In this document: in pieces, positions 34,595-46,200 of the stretch | Numbering within the stretch: the stretch's first letter is position 1 | Layout of the letters: each line of letters starts with the position of its first letter | Origin: Crambe crambe | Taxonomy: Eukaryota > Porifera > Demospongiae > Poecilosclerida > Crambeidae | Direction: 5' to 3' | Length of the DNA stretch: 64,000 nt | Assembly (NCBI GenBank): GCA_963924555.1 | Contig: OZ004592.1 | Coordinates: 2,418,001 to 2,482,000 of the forward strand | The notes under the pieces: model-generated | What the model was told of the DNA's origin: nothing | Database searches by the model: none | The model's input: the letters and a program-made list of their open reading frames with translations, nothing else | Made by a program: the position numbers and the translations under genes

Positions 34595-34754
34595 CTTTCA
34601 CTTTCATAGATAGACGCAGTATGCTTCGCGCATGCGCATATGTAGCCCCACCCACAAATAACGCCCCCGCGCCCGGTTATAATTATATTTAATATGCGGA
34701 AGAATTTGTTCTTCAATCAGTTATCTCTGTCCGCTAGCAGGTGGATATAACCGA
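34595..34754. promoter_or_regulatory. Bidirectional promoter with NRF-1-type site (C8orf74-like / ankyrin gene)
   Basis: 160 bp separate the divergent start codons. CGCGCATGCGCA at 34627-34638 is an exact consensus match, 33 bp from the minus-strand start and about 116 bp from the plus-strand start. Confidence 0.6.
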
Positions 34755-37075
34755 TTGATGGATTCCAGCTGGTCTAGCAAAACTGTTCTGTCATTAGATG
34801 AGAAGAGAAGTACAAATATTAACAGTTTGGGGGAGATCAATGGGAAACAGTGTTCCCAGTTGATGGTAGCTTGTCTCCACGGAAATGTGGACTATGTTAA
34901 GAATCTTCTACAGATTCCTGGAATCATTATTGATTTACAGAACAAGAAAGGTGAGCATCCTCTCATGTGTGCCTGTAGACAAGGACATGTTGTAATCGTA
35001 CAAATGATTCTTGACGCTGTTCAAAATCCAGAGTACTTAGTCAACTTGAAGGATAGTAGTGGCTTGTCTTCATTAATGATAGCAAGTTTTAATGGGCATA
35101 TTGAAGTCGTAGCTGTTCTTCTACGGATAGGTGCAGATGTAAATGCACAAAATATTGATGGGTTGTCTTCTTTGATGATTGCAAGTCAAAAAGGACATAC
35201 CAAATTAGCTGCTCTACTGATTCAAAAAGGTGCACTTGTTAATATGCAAGATAATCATGGGTGGTCTTCTTTGATGATTTCAAGCGAGAATGGATATGAA
35301 CAAATAGTTACTCTACTGCTCCAAAATGGTTCAGAAGTTAATATGCAAGATAATGATGGGTGGTGCTCTTTGATGCTTTCGAGTCTAAATGGACATACTG
35401 AATCTGCAGCTCTATTACTTCAAAAAGGTGCACGTGTAAATATGCAAACAAATGATGGGTGGTCTTCTTTGATGATCGCTAGTCAAGATGGACACACTGA
35501 AACAGTACTTCTTCTGCTTCAAAATGGTGCCTGTGTTGATATGCAAGATAATGATGGCTGGTCTTCTCTGATGATTGCAAGTCCAGATGGGCATGTCAAA
35601 ACAGTTGCTGTACTGCTTCAATATAAAGCATGTGTTGATATGCAAGATAACAACGGGTGGTCCTCTTTGATGGCAGCTAGCCAAAACGGACATTCTGAAA
35701 CAGTTTGGCTATTAGTTCAAAATGATGCAAGCATCAATATGCAAGATAATGATGGATGGTCATCTGCAATGTTAGCAAGTCAGAATGGACATTCTGAGAC
35801 AGTCGCTCTACTGCTTCAAAATGGTGCTCGAATTAATGTGCAAGATAATGATGGATGGTGTTCCATAATGTTAGCAAGTCAAAATGGACATGCGGAAACT
35901 GTCATTCTGCTGCTTCAAAATGGAGCACATATTAATGTACAGGACAATGATGGGTGGTCTTCCTTGATGGTAGCCAGTCAGTATGGTCACACTAAAACAG
36001 TTATTTCACTAATTCAAGGTGGTGCACAGTTAAATATGCAAACTAATGCAGGATGGAATTCCTTGATGGCAGCAAGCCAAATTGGACATACTGAAATAGT
36101 CTCTCTACTTCTTCAAAATGGTGCTTGTGTTAACATGCAAGATAATGATGGCCAGTCTCCTTTGATGATTTCAGAGAACCATGGGCATGATGAAACAGTT
36201 ATTGTACTACTTCAAAATGGTGCACATGATACTGAACTCAGGAAAACCACAAAAGCAAGTAAGAGTTAAGTTACTATAATTATAAAAGTCTATATTTGTA
36301 TTCACCTTGCCCCTTGATCATTCACTATAACTGCTATAACTTTCTCAATCCTTAACCAAATTTCAAACACCATGCAGCAAAGAGAGTGGATAATCAGCTC
36401 TCTGTTAATGCATTAAAATGGTTAAGAATTGAAAAAGTCATAGCATTTGAATGGTCAAGGTATTTTGTTATAGAATTAGTTAGTACTTTATTTTACTTAT
36501 GTAGCAGATATGGATGGGAATATGCTATCAAGGATTGATGCTGGTGAACTTGGTAAGTCAGTGTGCCATATATAAACATGCACATCCCATGTCAACTATG
36601 TAGTAAATCATAATAACATTAGCATGCAGCCATATAATTGACTCAGTGCCTGAGAACTAGTCAGCTTGTCTACTGGTTACAACAGGTACAACAGGCAGTG
36701 ATCATTCAAGTGGAATAAAACCAGCTCCCACCCTGCATTCTCAGAGAAACATAACTGGGCTACTCATTTCTACAGATTTGGATGATCATGGAGAAGTGAT
36801 GGATTAGCTATGTGAACACACTTGCTGCTCAGTGGAAGGAACTTTCTAACAAGTTACGCCTCAAAGTACCTGCACTGAATCGATTCCGGGTGGATTATCC
36901 TAGAGACTGCATGATGTGTCTCTCCTTGGCCATGGAGGATTGGTTGAAGCAAAACTATGACTCTAAGAAGCATGGAAGGCCAAGCTGGAGAAGACTAGCC
37001 AGGGCTGCAAAGGAATTAGATTACGGAGTATTTGAAAAGATCGCAAGAGAGCACCAAGGTAAGAGGAACTCATGA
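34755..37075 (+). CDS. Ankyrin-repeat protein with probable downstream death domain
   Basis: A single long exon (34755-36258 or to the stop at 36269) encodes about 14 ankyrin repeats, period 33 residues. They are unusually uniform, with consensus MQDNDGWSSLMIASQNGHTE and LLLQNGA. Good donors and acceptors add exons 36505-36552 and 36686 onward, in frame to a TAG at 36807. The next open frame (about 36812-37075) encodes a convincing death-domain fold, WKELSNKLRLKV...DYPRDCMMCLSLAMEDWL...PSWRRLARAAKEL. It is one frame off the preceding exon. Joining it needs a 37-43 nt intron (GAA|GTGATG to CAG|TGG), shorter than other introns here, or an unseen exon. Ankyrin-death proteins act in apoptotic and innate signalling in other animals; this is inferred from domains. 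The three-prime structure is unresolved. Confidence 0.75.
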
Positions 37076-37779
37076 AAGACGGAACCTGAGTGTCAGTGTT
37101 AAAGTAGTATCCATGGATACAGATTAGATGATAGCTGCGTGGTTGAGTCATGTCTCCCCCACACATGCCATCTTATCATGATACCAAGTTTATTTGCATA
37201 AGCTAATGAGCTATTTAGCTTTTCAAACCCAATTCACCCGCAGTGCATATGCACTAGAGAGCTGTTTTATGTTCTTAGATTATTTTTTTTTGAAAAATCT
37301 AGTGTATTATGTATCGGATATAGCTATAGAGCAGGCAGACAGACACAATGGTTCTTTGGGACAGGACCTAATGTGTCAGTGACGATGCATGATTCCAATT
37401 TAAAAACGAGTTGAACTGGCTTAGCTAGCTAGTTTAGTGCATCGAGTTAAGTGTTTTACACCGGTATTTCCATTTACACAGTACAATCTCTCTGCTAAGG
37501 ACACAACCTTTCAAGGTCCCATTATTTAGTCATGCTGGGCCACGACTTCAGAGAAGCCAGCTCACTTAGCTAAGGCAGCAGACAAGTATGAAATTTTCTG
37601 TCAAAACACAATAGTACATAGGTGTGTACTTCTTCAAGTCAAATAGTTATCAGGCACCATTATATATTATTATGTACTGATTAACCATCAATACAAGAGC
37701 TACTCAATGCAACAACAATGTTTTGAACATTTATTGAGTCAGGGGCAAGCATATAGTCTCGTGCATGAAATCAGGTTTT
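37076..37779. other. Intergenic, no gene seen
   Basis: AT-rich sequence without exon-like blocks, apart from a fragment of the dispersed repeat (about 37490-37540, ctctctgctaaggacacaacct). Confidence 0.45.
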
Positions 37780-38156
37780 CTATGTGGTGATTCTTTGCAC
37801 TGGGAGTGGTTTGCAGCCCAAGCATGGATAAGTTCTTCTAGGTAAGAGACTGGTCCCGATAGAGCATCTCCTTAGTTCTGCAACAAACAATACCATGGCA
37901 GTCACATCATAATTATTATTATGCATATACAATCATAACTTAGTAGAAGTCTACAATGGAACTTCTGATAAAGGACAGGACAAGCCTACAATCTAAAAGT
38001 ATATACCTTTGTACAATACACTCAAAATAATCTCCAAAAAGAGGACAGCCTCTCTGCTAAAGATGAAACACTTGGTCCCATGTGTGTCCACCATGTACTA
38101 AGAGTGGAAACCTCGAAATAAAGACATTGTAGAGAGGTTGTCCTCTCTTTGGAGGA

Positions 38157-38316
38157 TGTTAATATGCAAGATATTCTTGGATGGCAGCTATAGCCAAATG
38201 AAAGTTCAGCTACTGCTTCAAAATGGCACACAGAAACTGTCATTCTGCTGCTTGTGTGCCTGTTAAATGTACAGGACAATGATGGGTGGTCTTCCTTGAT
38301 GGTAGCCAGTCACACC
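38157..38316 (+). pseudogene. Ankyrin-repeat relic
   Basis: Fragments such as gttaatatgcaagatattct, cagctactgcttcaaaatgg and gtacaggacaatgatgggtgg match repeats of the ankyrin gene at 34755. They are rearranged and not in one frame, so they are debris of a partial duplication. Confidence 0.75.
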
Positions 38317-38319
38317 AAT

Positions 38320-40067
38320 ATAGGGCTATTAAATGAATTGCTAATGCTATTCTCGAATTCTCATGCACATGTAGCTACTGCCCATAGCTAATGCTTTAAT
38401 ACTATGCCTGAGTATTCTTGAGGTCAGATGGAGCAGGATTTTTCAAAAGACTGCTTCAGGTTTACACTCAAGCTCAGGCTCAATCCCAGAAAAGCTGTAA
38501 TGCCTATCGCTTGAACATTCAGACTGTGGCTGCAGCAGCTATTACTAAGCATACCTTCTTTCCACAAAGTGTGAACCTGTAATTAGGTATTGAAAATATC
38601 ATCCTTATATTGATTGGACATTGAAGCTCCTTCAGTTTGACAGACGGTAATGATTGCATAGGGATGTGGCCTATCTTTTATAAAGGAACTGATCATGCTG
38701 GTATCATGGGAAGAGGGATGTGTGATGTCACATGCCACATGCTCAAGTCCAACTGAAACCTAGCAAAAATGATGCCACGTACTGTTCTCATGCACACACA
38801 AAACCAGGATACCATTTAGGTGTGGGTATTGTTACTGTGTCACTCATTATGGTACAAGTGCTTAAATAAAAAGGCATTAGCTAGCAATTGGCTATGGGAT
38901 GATATTGGCTTCAGTTCAGTTCCCTCATTAGCTACCAGTGATGGAAGGTTTTAATCAAAAGAGGAAATTGTCTTCTGGAATTGATGGTGAACCCTGGACC
39001 GATACACACGAAGGTAAAATATTTACTGTAAAGATGGAAATGAACTCCATTTTGAAAAAAATCCAGACCTCAGCATGTAATTGGATTTGTGGTTGTAGCT
39101 AGCAAATTGATTGCCATCATTTCCACATGTTTATATTGTATGGTTTGTAGTATGTCGCCAAGCAAACACAGCTATAGCTCCTCAAGAACAACATCCATAT
39201 AAGTATTATATACATGCACGAAGAGCATCACTGGCATGCAGAATCATACATCTAGATAATGGCTACTAGCAGAGCTACCTAGTATGCATCAAATTGAAGA
39301 AGTCCCTGAATTAAGCTGCTTGCTTTTATACATTATGATTGCTGATGCTAGCAGCAACAGTCACTGCCAACATTACAACTGAAATGCTGAAACCTTATGA
39401 CCTGAACTATTATGGACACAACATGCACACAACTTAAGGGGATTCACTGTAGCACTCAAGGTGGGTGATTCATTCACGTTCACTTTGCAGGTTCCATGCA
39501 ATGCTGGGCAGTTGTCCTACTATATATTGTTATTACACACAGTACAAACATAGTCCAAAGGAAATAAGAAAAAAAAAAGAAGAGAGAGCTAGGGCATAAA
39601 TCATGAAACTAGTTAATTTTACGTTCACTTTTCAAAATGTAGGAAGTATGCTTCCTACAAAATTGCAGATATGTGTAAAGTTTCCCACAAAATTGAAGAG
39701 GAATGTTGAAAGAGGGCATCCCCAGTACTGGGATATTAGACTGATCCACTTGCAAGATGCAGTAGCATATTGGTTCCTGCTGATCTATTGCCAAAATATT
39801 TCGCATACAACAGCTGCATGGGAGGAAACTTTGATGGTTTAAAATAATCACAGCTTGCTATGCTACACAGAGGTGAAAGGTCATGTGTTAGAGGATGGTT
39901 AGGGAAGAGCATGCAGCTGCTCACTACGCCAAAAGCAAATACTGCCACTAATAATGTGTAGTACACTGACTAGTCATAGATATACCACTAATGAGTACCA
40001 TTCATTGCATACCTTCCATCCACATATTGGTTTATCTGTTGCTAGCTAGCTACATCTTAGCACAGCA
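38320..40067. other. Gene-poor stretch inside the iPLA2 pseudogene span
   Basis: Part of 39800-39970 matches introns of the intact iPLA2 gene (gcatgggaggaaactttga, aataatcacagcttgc). The rest gives no recognisable exons. Exons 12-13 expected here are absent. Confidence 0.5.
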
Positions 40068-40115
40068 GACACACCTCTTCTTCATTTTTTTCACTTCCTC
40101 TGACTGATGCTCCAT

Positions 40116-40412
40116 CAGTGGCAGCTGAGGGTGGGGGCGAGAGGGGCTAGAGCCCCCCCCCCCCCCCCCCCCCCCCCCCACTTTTTTGACCCATTATATA
40201 ATTGACTAACTGCTACTGTCTAGTCACTAATGATGTTGCATATTAGTGGCTGCATTATTTCAAGTCATATGTTGCACATTAGTGACTGCATTGTTGTTTG
40301 GCCACAATATGTATAGAATCAAAACCTTCATGTATATTATTACAGCTCATCGGGAGTAGTCATCAATGCACAATTTTGAGCCCCCACTTTTTGGGGTCCT
40401 CAGCCACCCCTG
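40116..40412. mobile_element. 297-bp CAGTGGC-ended transposon inserted in a pseudogene exon
   Basis: The left end cagtggcagctgagggtgg and right end cctcagccacccctg form imperfect inverted repeats. It is flanked by tccat at 40111-40115 and 40413-40417. The paralogous exon 11 in the intact gene (around 44534) reads straight through this point, giving an empty site and a firm 5-bp target duplication. It contains a run of about 30 C. Confidence 0.9.
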
Positions 40413-40734
40413 TCCATGATGCGTGCCAGGCCAAATTGGGTGGGGGTATTGGCAACTACCCTACCATCTATGAAGTTATCACACTCCTTGAAGAACACAG
40501 GAGCAGCTGATGTGTACCTGGCCACTTTCCATACCTTCTCTGCAAAATTAAAAGGATAAACTTCTAAGATACACACTAGTTTACAATAGTAATATTGGTT
40601 TCATGCTGAGTCAGCTCTCTCTCTTAATATTAACTAAACAGTGCTGTACATTGAAAACGTTGTTGAAGAAGACGAGGGGCAGTTGAGTGGTACTTTTATC
40701 AACGGCTGTGATCAGTACTCTACATCAACAGACA

Positions 40735-40930
40735 TGGAGGATAAACAACAGAACAGAACGGGAAGAGGAGGAGGCAGGAAGAGAGAGGGAAAGGAAGAAG
40801 GGTAGAGAAGAGAAGGAGGCAGGGAAAAAGAAAGGGAAAGTGTGGGAAGCTATAAAGGAAAAGGTAAAAGAGAAAGGGAGAGGAGGAAGGGAAGATATGA
40901 TGCTGAAAGGAAGCAATGGGAGAGCATAGG
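40735..40930. repeat. Homopurine tract in an iPLA2 intron
   Basis: An A/G-rich strand of about 190 nt (gggaagaggaggaggcagg...). A shorter related tract is in the intact gene intron at 45195-45300. It explains the charged reading frames over the region. Confidence 0.8.
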
Positions 40931-42023
40931 GAGAGCATACTGACATACATACATCTTATGTATGTACTTTGGTTTGCTTTCTGATTTCAAGGTGCAGTCG
41001 ACACCTAGTTCTTTCTGGAGGAGAACCTCCAGTGCCTCTGTGTCGCATGCCATAGTCAGCAGTTTAGACTGTTGCTTAAACACCTTCTCTTTCATCTCAA
41101 AGTAAGTCTTGCACAAGTCTTCCAGTTTCTTGTTGCCTGGGAAACATGAATGGAATAACACATGTGGGATAATGACTTCTACTAGCTAGCTTGCAAACTG
41201 TCACACATGGGCATTGTCTACAATCCTGAAAACCCCATGGCAAGTATGTAAGTCACACCATAGACTAATCCAAGTGTAACGATGCCACCAGTGGAAGTTT
41301 CGACAATCCAGTCAAACAGGTCGACAATACGACGTCCAGAGAGCCTCTCAATGGCACGCAGAATCTCTATTTGGATTAACCCCTGCAATTAGAGGGAACA
41401 AGCAATGGTGAACAAGAGAGGGAGGGGGCCCCAGGAAAAAGATGAAAACTGACCTTGACTCCACCTCCATCCAGACAGAGAATTCTGATTGGATTCTTCA
41501 TAAGTTTCTTCCTCTTCCTTGGCACCACGCTTCTTCCCAATATACTCTCAGTCACAGACATCTTGTTGTTGAATGTGCTGATGGACCTCATGACACTGCC
41601 CTCTGGGTCCTGTCCCATGCGCCTCAGGTGAGCTGCCATTGTATGGCACCTGGGTGGAGCTGGAGGAAACTGTAGGTGCACATGTTTAGGTTTCTGGTGC
41701 TGCTTTCCTGCTTTAAATAGGGAGCTTTTACTCAGTGGGCTTCTGGATCGTGGGCTTCTAGATAGAGGACTATGACTCCTCTCTAAAGGGGGAATTTCAC
41801 TGTTACTCGGGGGGGGGGGGCTTTTCTCAGGGGGCTTTTAGATCATGGGCTCCTGCTGTGTGGACTCTTGCTCTGAGGGCTTCTTGATGGAGGACTCTGG
41901 GACTCCTCTTTTCTGGGGGACTTTCACTGATCGGACTGTTGATTAGGGGGCTTTTACTCAGGGGACTTTTAGACTGCGGGCTTTTGCTGCGAGGATTTTT
42001 CAATAGGGGGTTGAGATTATGCT

Positions 42024-43231
42024 ATGGTAGCTATAAGAAATAATAGAGATATGATCATAGAAGTCTACATAATACAGAGAAATGATATGTACTACATGCA
42101 TAATGTGTACATGCCAACATGTGATACAGTACACAGCTAGTGCTATAGCTCAGATCAATTAGAGCCTTAGTCTAGAACTAGCTGCATATGTGTGCATGCT
42201 ATGTGCATAAGCTCAGATCAGAGTCATATAAGAGGCACGTGCTACATGCCCTAGTCTAGAACTAGCTAGCTGCATATGTGTGCATACAGTACACAACTCA
42301 TACCCTACAATACCAATATTAATAGGTACTAACTTTAGCTAGTTCAAAGTTAAAAGAGTACTTGAAGGCATTCTGTCTTCAAGTTCGGAGCTGCTGACTG
42401 TAGGAGGGAAGTATTCTGGAGTTATGAAAGAAGTACTACTTATATAGAGAGTGCTATCGTACTCTCTGATATAGCAGACACTATTCATACTAGACCCATG
42501 CCTTCGATATTATAATAATGTACTTCAATATGCTAAGACTCAAGTATGAAGAGCAGAAGACAAAGCAGAATCATTTTACAGTGACTTCTAAAATCGCCGT
42601 TTTCATCTGGTCATTTATCATCATCTTCATCTTATCAGAAATGGTTCATTCAAATGTTATTCTCTACTTGAACCCCATTTTGTTTTACACATGTTACAGA
42701 CAGTTCTGCTACAGTTTGGTAACAAGTGATAATAAGTGATAGCATGTAGCTAAATTACCAGCTGTCCAACAATCACATGAAACTGAATGTTCCAACAGCC
42801 AGCTTAAATCAGTCTATATACAACTCTCTTGACATGAACTATGCTAATAACCATCCAAGGACGTTACTTGTACAATATGGGTGTGGCTGTGGGTGTGCTC
42901 AGAAAGGAAGATCAGCCCATGAAATAGTAGTTGTGAAAGGATAAAAATGAACATTATGAAAATGTTGCATTGCCTAAATTTCTGTCCTGATAAGCTCGTG
43001 AGTAGCCTAAGTTAAAACAATCTCATTAGCTAATGCATCATCCTCAGAAATTTTTTTTACTATAACTGATTATAACTCAAAAGATTGCTATCAAAATTTT
43101 TTTAATAGCGTGTGTGTAAGTGAGCAACTCGTATTGATACCAGATAAATATACAAAAGCTACAGATGCAATCAATCATTGTAATAATGTTTTGAACATTA
43201 AAAGAGCCAGGGGCAAGTACAATCTTGCTTT
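42024..43231. other. Intergenic with repeat fragments, no gene seen
   Basis: Includes a block (about 42385-42480) that recurs inverted near 58000-58095: aagtattctggagttatgaaagaa and tatcgtactctctgata. It also has tagcagacactattcat...acccatgcc, which is inverted relative to the same words near 47555-47585 and 60915-60950. Confidence 0.55.
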
Positions 43232-46200
43232 CTATGTGGTGATTCTTCGCACTGGCAGTGGTTTGCAGCCCAAGTACTGAAGAAGTTCTTCTAGGTGAGA
43301 CTGGTCCTGATAGAGCATCTCCTTAGTTCTGCAGCAAACAATACCATGGCAGTCACATCATGATAATATTATTATGCATGTACAATCATAACTGCAAGTC
43401 TACAAGCCTACACTCTATACAAAACTGACAACCTCTCTACCAAGGACAAAGGACTTGGTCCTAAGTGTGTCGAAGTTCCACTGTAAAGTGGAAAATAAGG
43501 ACACATACGTAAGACCAGGTGTGTCCATGTTATCCTCTCTTTGGTATATATTAAAGTACTATAGTGCTATATAGAACATTAACACCACGTAGATCTCTAT
43601 TCCATGTAACTACTGACTTGATAATGCTTTCACAGAGCTTCCTATCGTCAGTTTCTGCCGTGCCAATCTGTTGCCCAACATCTGGACTGAATCTGTAGAA
43701 GGGGATCTCCAGCCTCTCACAATAGACACGACTCATTTGCGCTTGTTCATCAGACTTTGTCAACTACAGTATGACACATGTGAATATGTGCTTGAAAGAA
43801 ACCAAAAAGCTAAAAAGTGTTCTCTCCCTGCGAGAAGAATGAACTAATCAAAACCACTTGAGTAGTGTTGAAGCTAGAACTGGCCAATGGACACCTGGGA
43901 GATGTTATGGGTGTAGGCAATGCTCTCCTCTCTATCATTATTACCCTATAGCTACACTTACAGCTGTAGTCAGCATATTGATGGTCTGCTTGATTCTGGT
44001 GGGAAGTTTGGATAGCTTGAGGGGACTAATGGCGTCTATGATGTCAGCATTGCCAATAGGCTCGGCTGGAAAAACGCCACACCCAATTGACACTATGCAG
44101 GCAATGTCTGTAGACACCTCCTCTTTCTTGCCACTAATGCAAAACAAACAAACAAACAAACAAACAAAAATTACAAAACCAACAAAAGTAAAACAAAAAA
44201 AACAAAACAACAACAACAAATAGCTACCCAGCTGCATGGGAGGAAACTTTGACGGTTTGAACTAGCATGTCAAATAATCACAGCTTGCCATACTATACAG
44301 CAAAACATAGCCTCCTTTCAAGTAGCCCAACTCTAAAGCCATTTGAAAGAAAGCTGATGTAAATTTGTTCTGGATTTCATGTTGCAAGATCACTGCAATC
44401 TAATAATGTGTAGTACACTGACTAGTCAGAGATATACCACTAATGACAACACCTTCCATCTGGTTATCTGTTGCTAGCTATAATAGCAGACACACCTCTT
44501 CTTCATTTTCTTCACTTCCTTTGACTGATACTCCATGATGCGTGCCAGGCCAAATTGGGTGGGGTTATTGGCAACTACCCCGCCATCTATGAAGTTGTCA
44601 CACTCCTTGAAGAACACGGGAGCAGCTGATGTGTACCTGGCCACTTTCCATACCTTCTCTGCAAAATTAAATGGATAAACTTCTTAGTTTACAATACGTA
44701 GTAATGGAATGCTGAGTCAGCTCTCTCTTCTTAATATTAGCTAAACAGTTACGGAGTGAATTATAACAGCCGGTCACCGGTCAAAATCCGGACAAAACCA
44801 CACAATGACAGACCAATTAACTATATAAACTGTCACTCTTTGACTGATCATATTGTGTGGTTACTTTAAACTTGGCTCACTGCCAGCTAGCCAATAGGGA
44901 GACATGATGACTGGGTGTAAACTTTTTTTTTTAAGTTCAAAATCACTGAAGTGTCAAGCTTTAAATTGGTCTGCTATCTTTGATGTCAGACTACTAATAC
45001 CAAATATCCTAACAATTCTCTGAATGGTCTGTCATTTGTCAGATCAATTGACAAAAGTGAGTTAAGACTCACGTGTGCTGTAGTTATCATTGAAAACGTT
45101 GTTGAAGAAGACGAGGGGCAGTTGAGTGGTGCTTTTATCAACAGCTGTGATCAGTACTCTACATCAACAGACATGGAGGATAAGCAACAGAACAGAACGG
45201 GAAGAGGAGGAGGCAGGAAGAGAGAGAGAGGGAAGAAGGGGAGAGAAGGAGGCAGGAAAAGAGAAAGGAAAAGGTAAACAGAAAGGGAGGAAGATATGAT
45301 GCGGAAAGGGAGAGCATAGGGAGAGCATATTGACATACATAAATCCTATGTACCTACTTTGGTTTGTTTTCTGATTTCAAGGTGCAGTCAACACCTAGCT
45401 CTTTCTGGAGGAGAACCTCCAGTGCCTCTGTGTCGCATGCCGTACTCAGCAGTTTAGACTGTTGCTTAAACACCTTCTCTTTCATCTCAAAGTAAGTCTT
45501 GCGTAAGTCTTCCAGTTTCTTGTTGCCTGGGAAACATGAATGGAATAACACATGTGGGATAATGACTTCTACTAGCTAGCTTGCAAACTGTCACACATGG
45601 GCATTGTCTACAATCCTGAAAACCCCATGGCAAGTATGTAAGTCACACCATAGACTAATCCAAGTGTAACGATGCCACCAGTGGAAGTTCCAACAATCCA
45701 GTCAAACAGGTCAACAATACGACGTCCAGACAGCCTCTCAATGGCACGCAGAATCTCTATTTGGATTAACCCCTGCAATTAGAGGGAACAAGCGATGGTA
45801 AACAAGAGAGGGAGGGGCCTGGGCAGGAAAAAGATAAAAACTGACCTTGACTCCACCTCCATCCAGACAGAGAATTCTGATTGGATTCTTCATAAGTTTC
45901 TTCCTCTTCCTTGGCACCACACTTTTTCCCAATATACTCTCAGTCACAGCCATCTTGTTGTTGAATGTGCTGATGGACCTCATGACACTACCCTCTGGGT
46001 CCTGTCCAATGCGCCTCAGGTGAGCTTGGCGGATAGAGCAGTCCACTGCCATTGTATGGCGCCTGGGTGGAGCTGGAGGAAGCTGTAGGCGCACATGTTT
46101 AGGTTTCTGGTGCTGCTTTCCTCCTGGAGGTCTTAGTTGGCCCTGCTGTGGCCTCGCCTTTTCAGCATGACCAATGCCAGCAAGTTCAGAGTCCTGACGA

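Larger units (their letters stand above)
37780..42023 (-). pseudogene. Degenerate calcium-independent phospholipase A2 copy
   Basis: Blocks match exons of the intact gene at 43232-51014, in the same order and orientation. Last exon 37877-37780 has a frameshift that creates an early stop after TKEMLYRDQSLT. Exon 11 (from 40539) is split by a transposon (40116-40412). Exon 10 (from 40719) has lost its donor. Exons 9 (41136-40968) and 8 (41382-41259, with the GTSTGG serine motif region) are complete. Exon 7 (to 41454) is truncated and joined directly to SP-repeat exon 5 sequence (41712-42023), with exon 6 deleted. Exons 12 and 13 and all ankyrin exons are missing. It cannot produce a full enzyme. 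Intact splice signals on exons 8-9 suggest fairly recent loss. Confidence 0.85.

Noticed and set aside
40687-40950. Lys/Glu-rich plus-strand and Ser/Phe/Leu-rich minus-strand frames
   Set aside because: Both come from a homopurine tract in an intron of the iPLA2 pseudogene.
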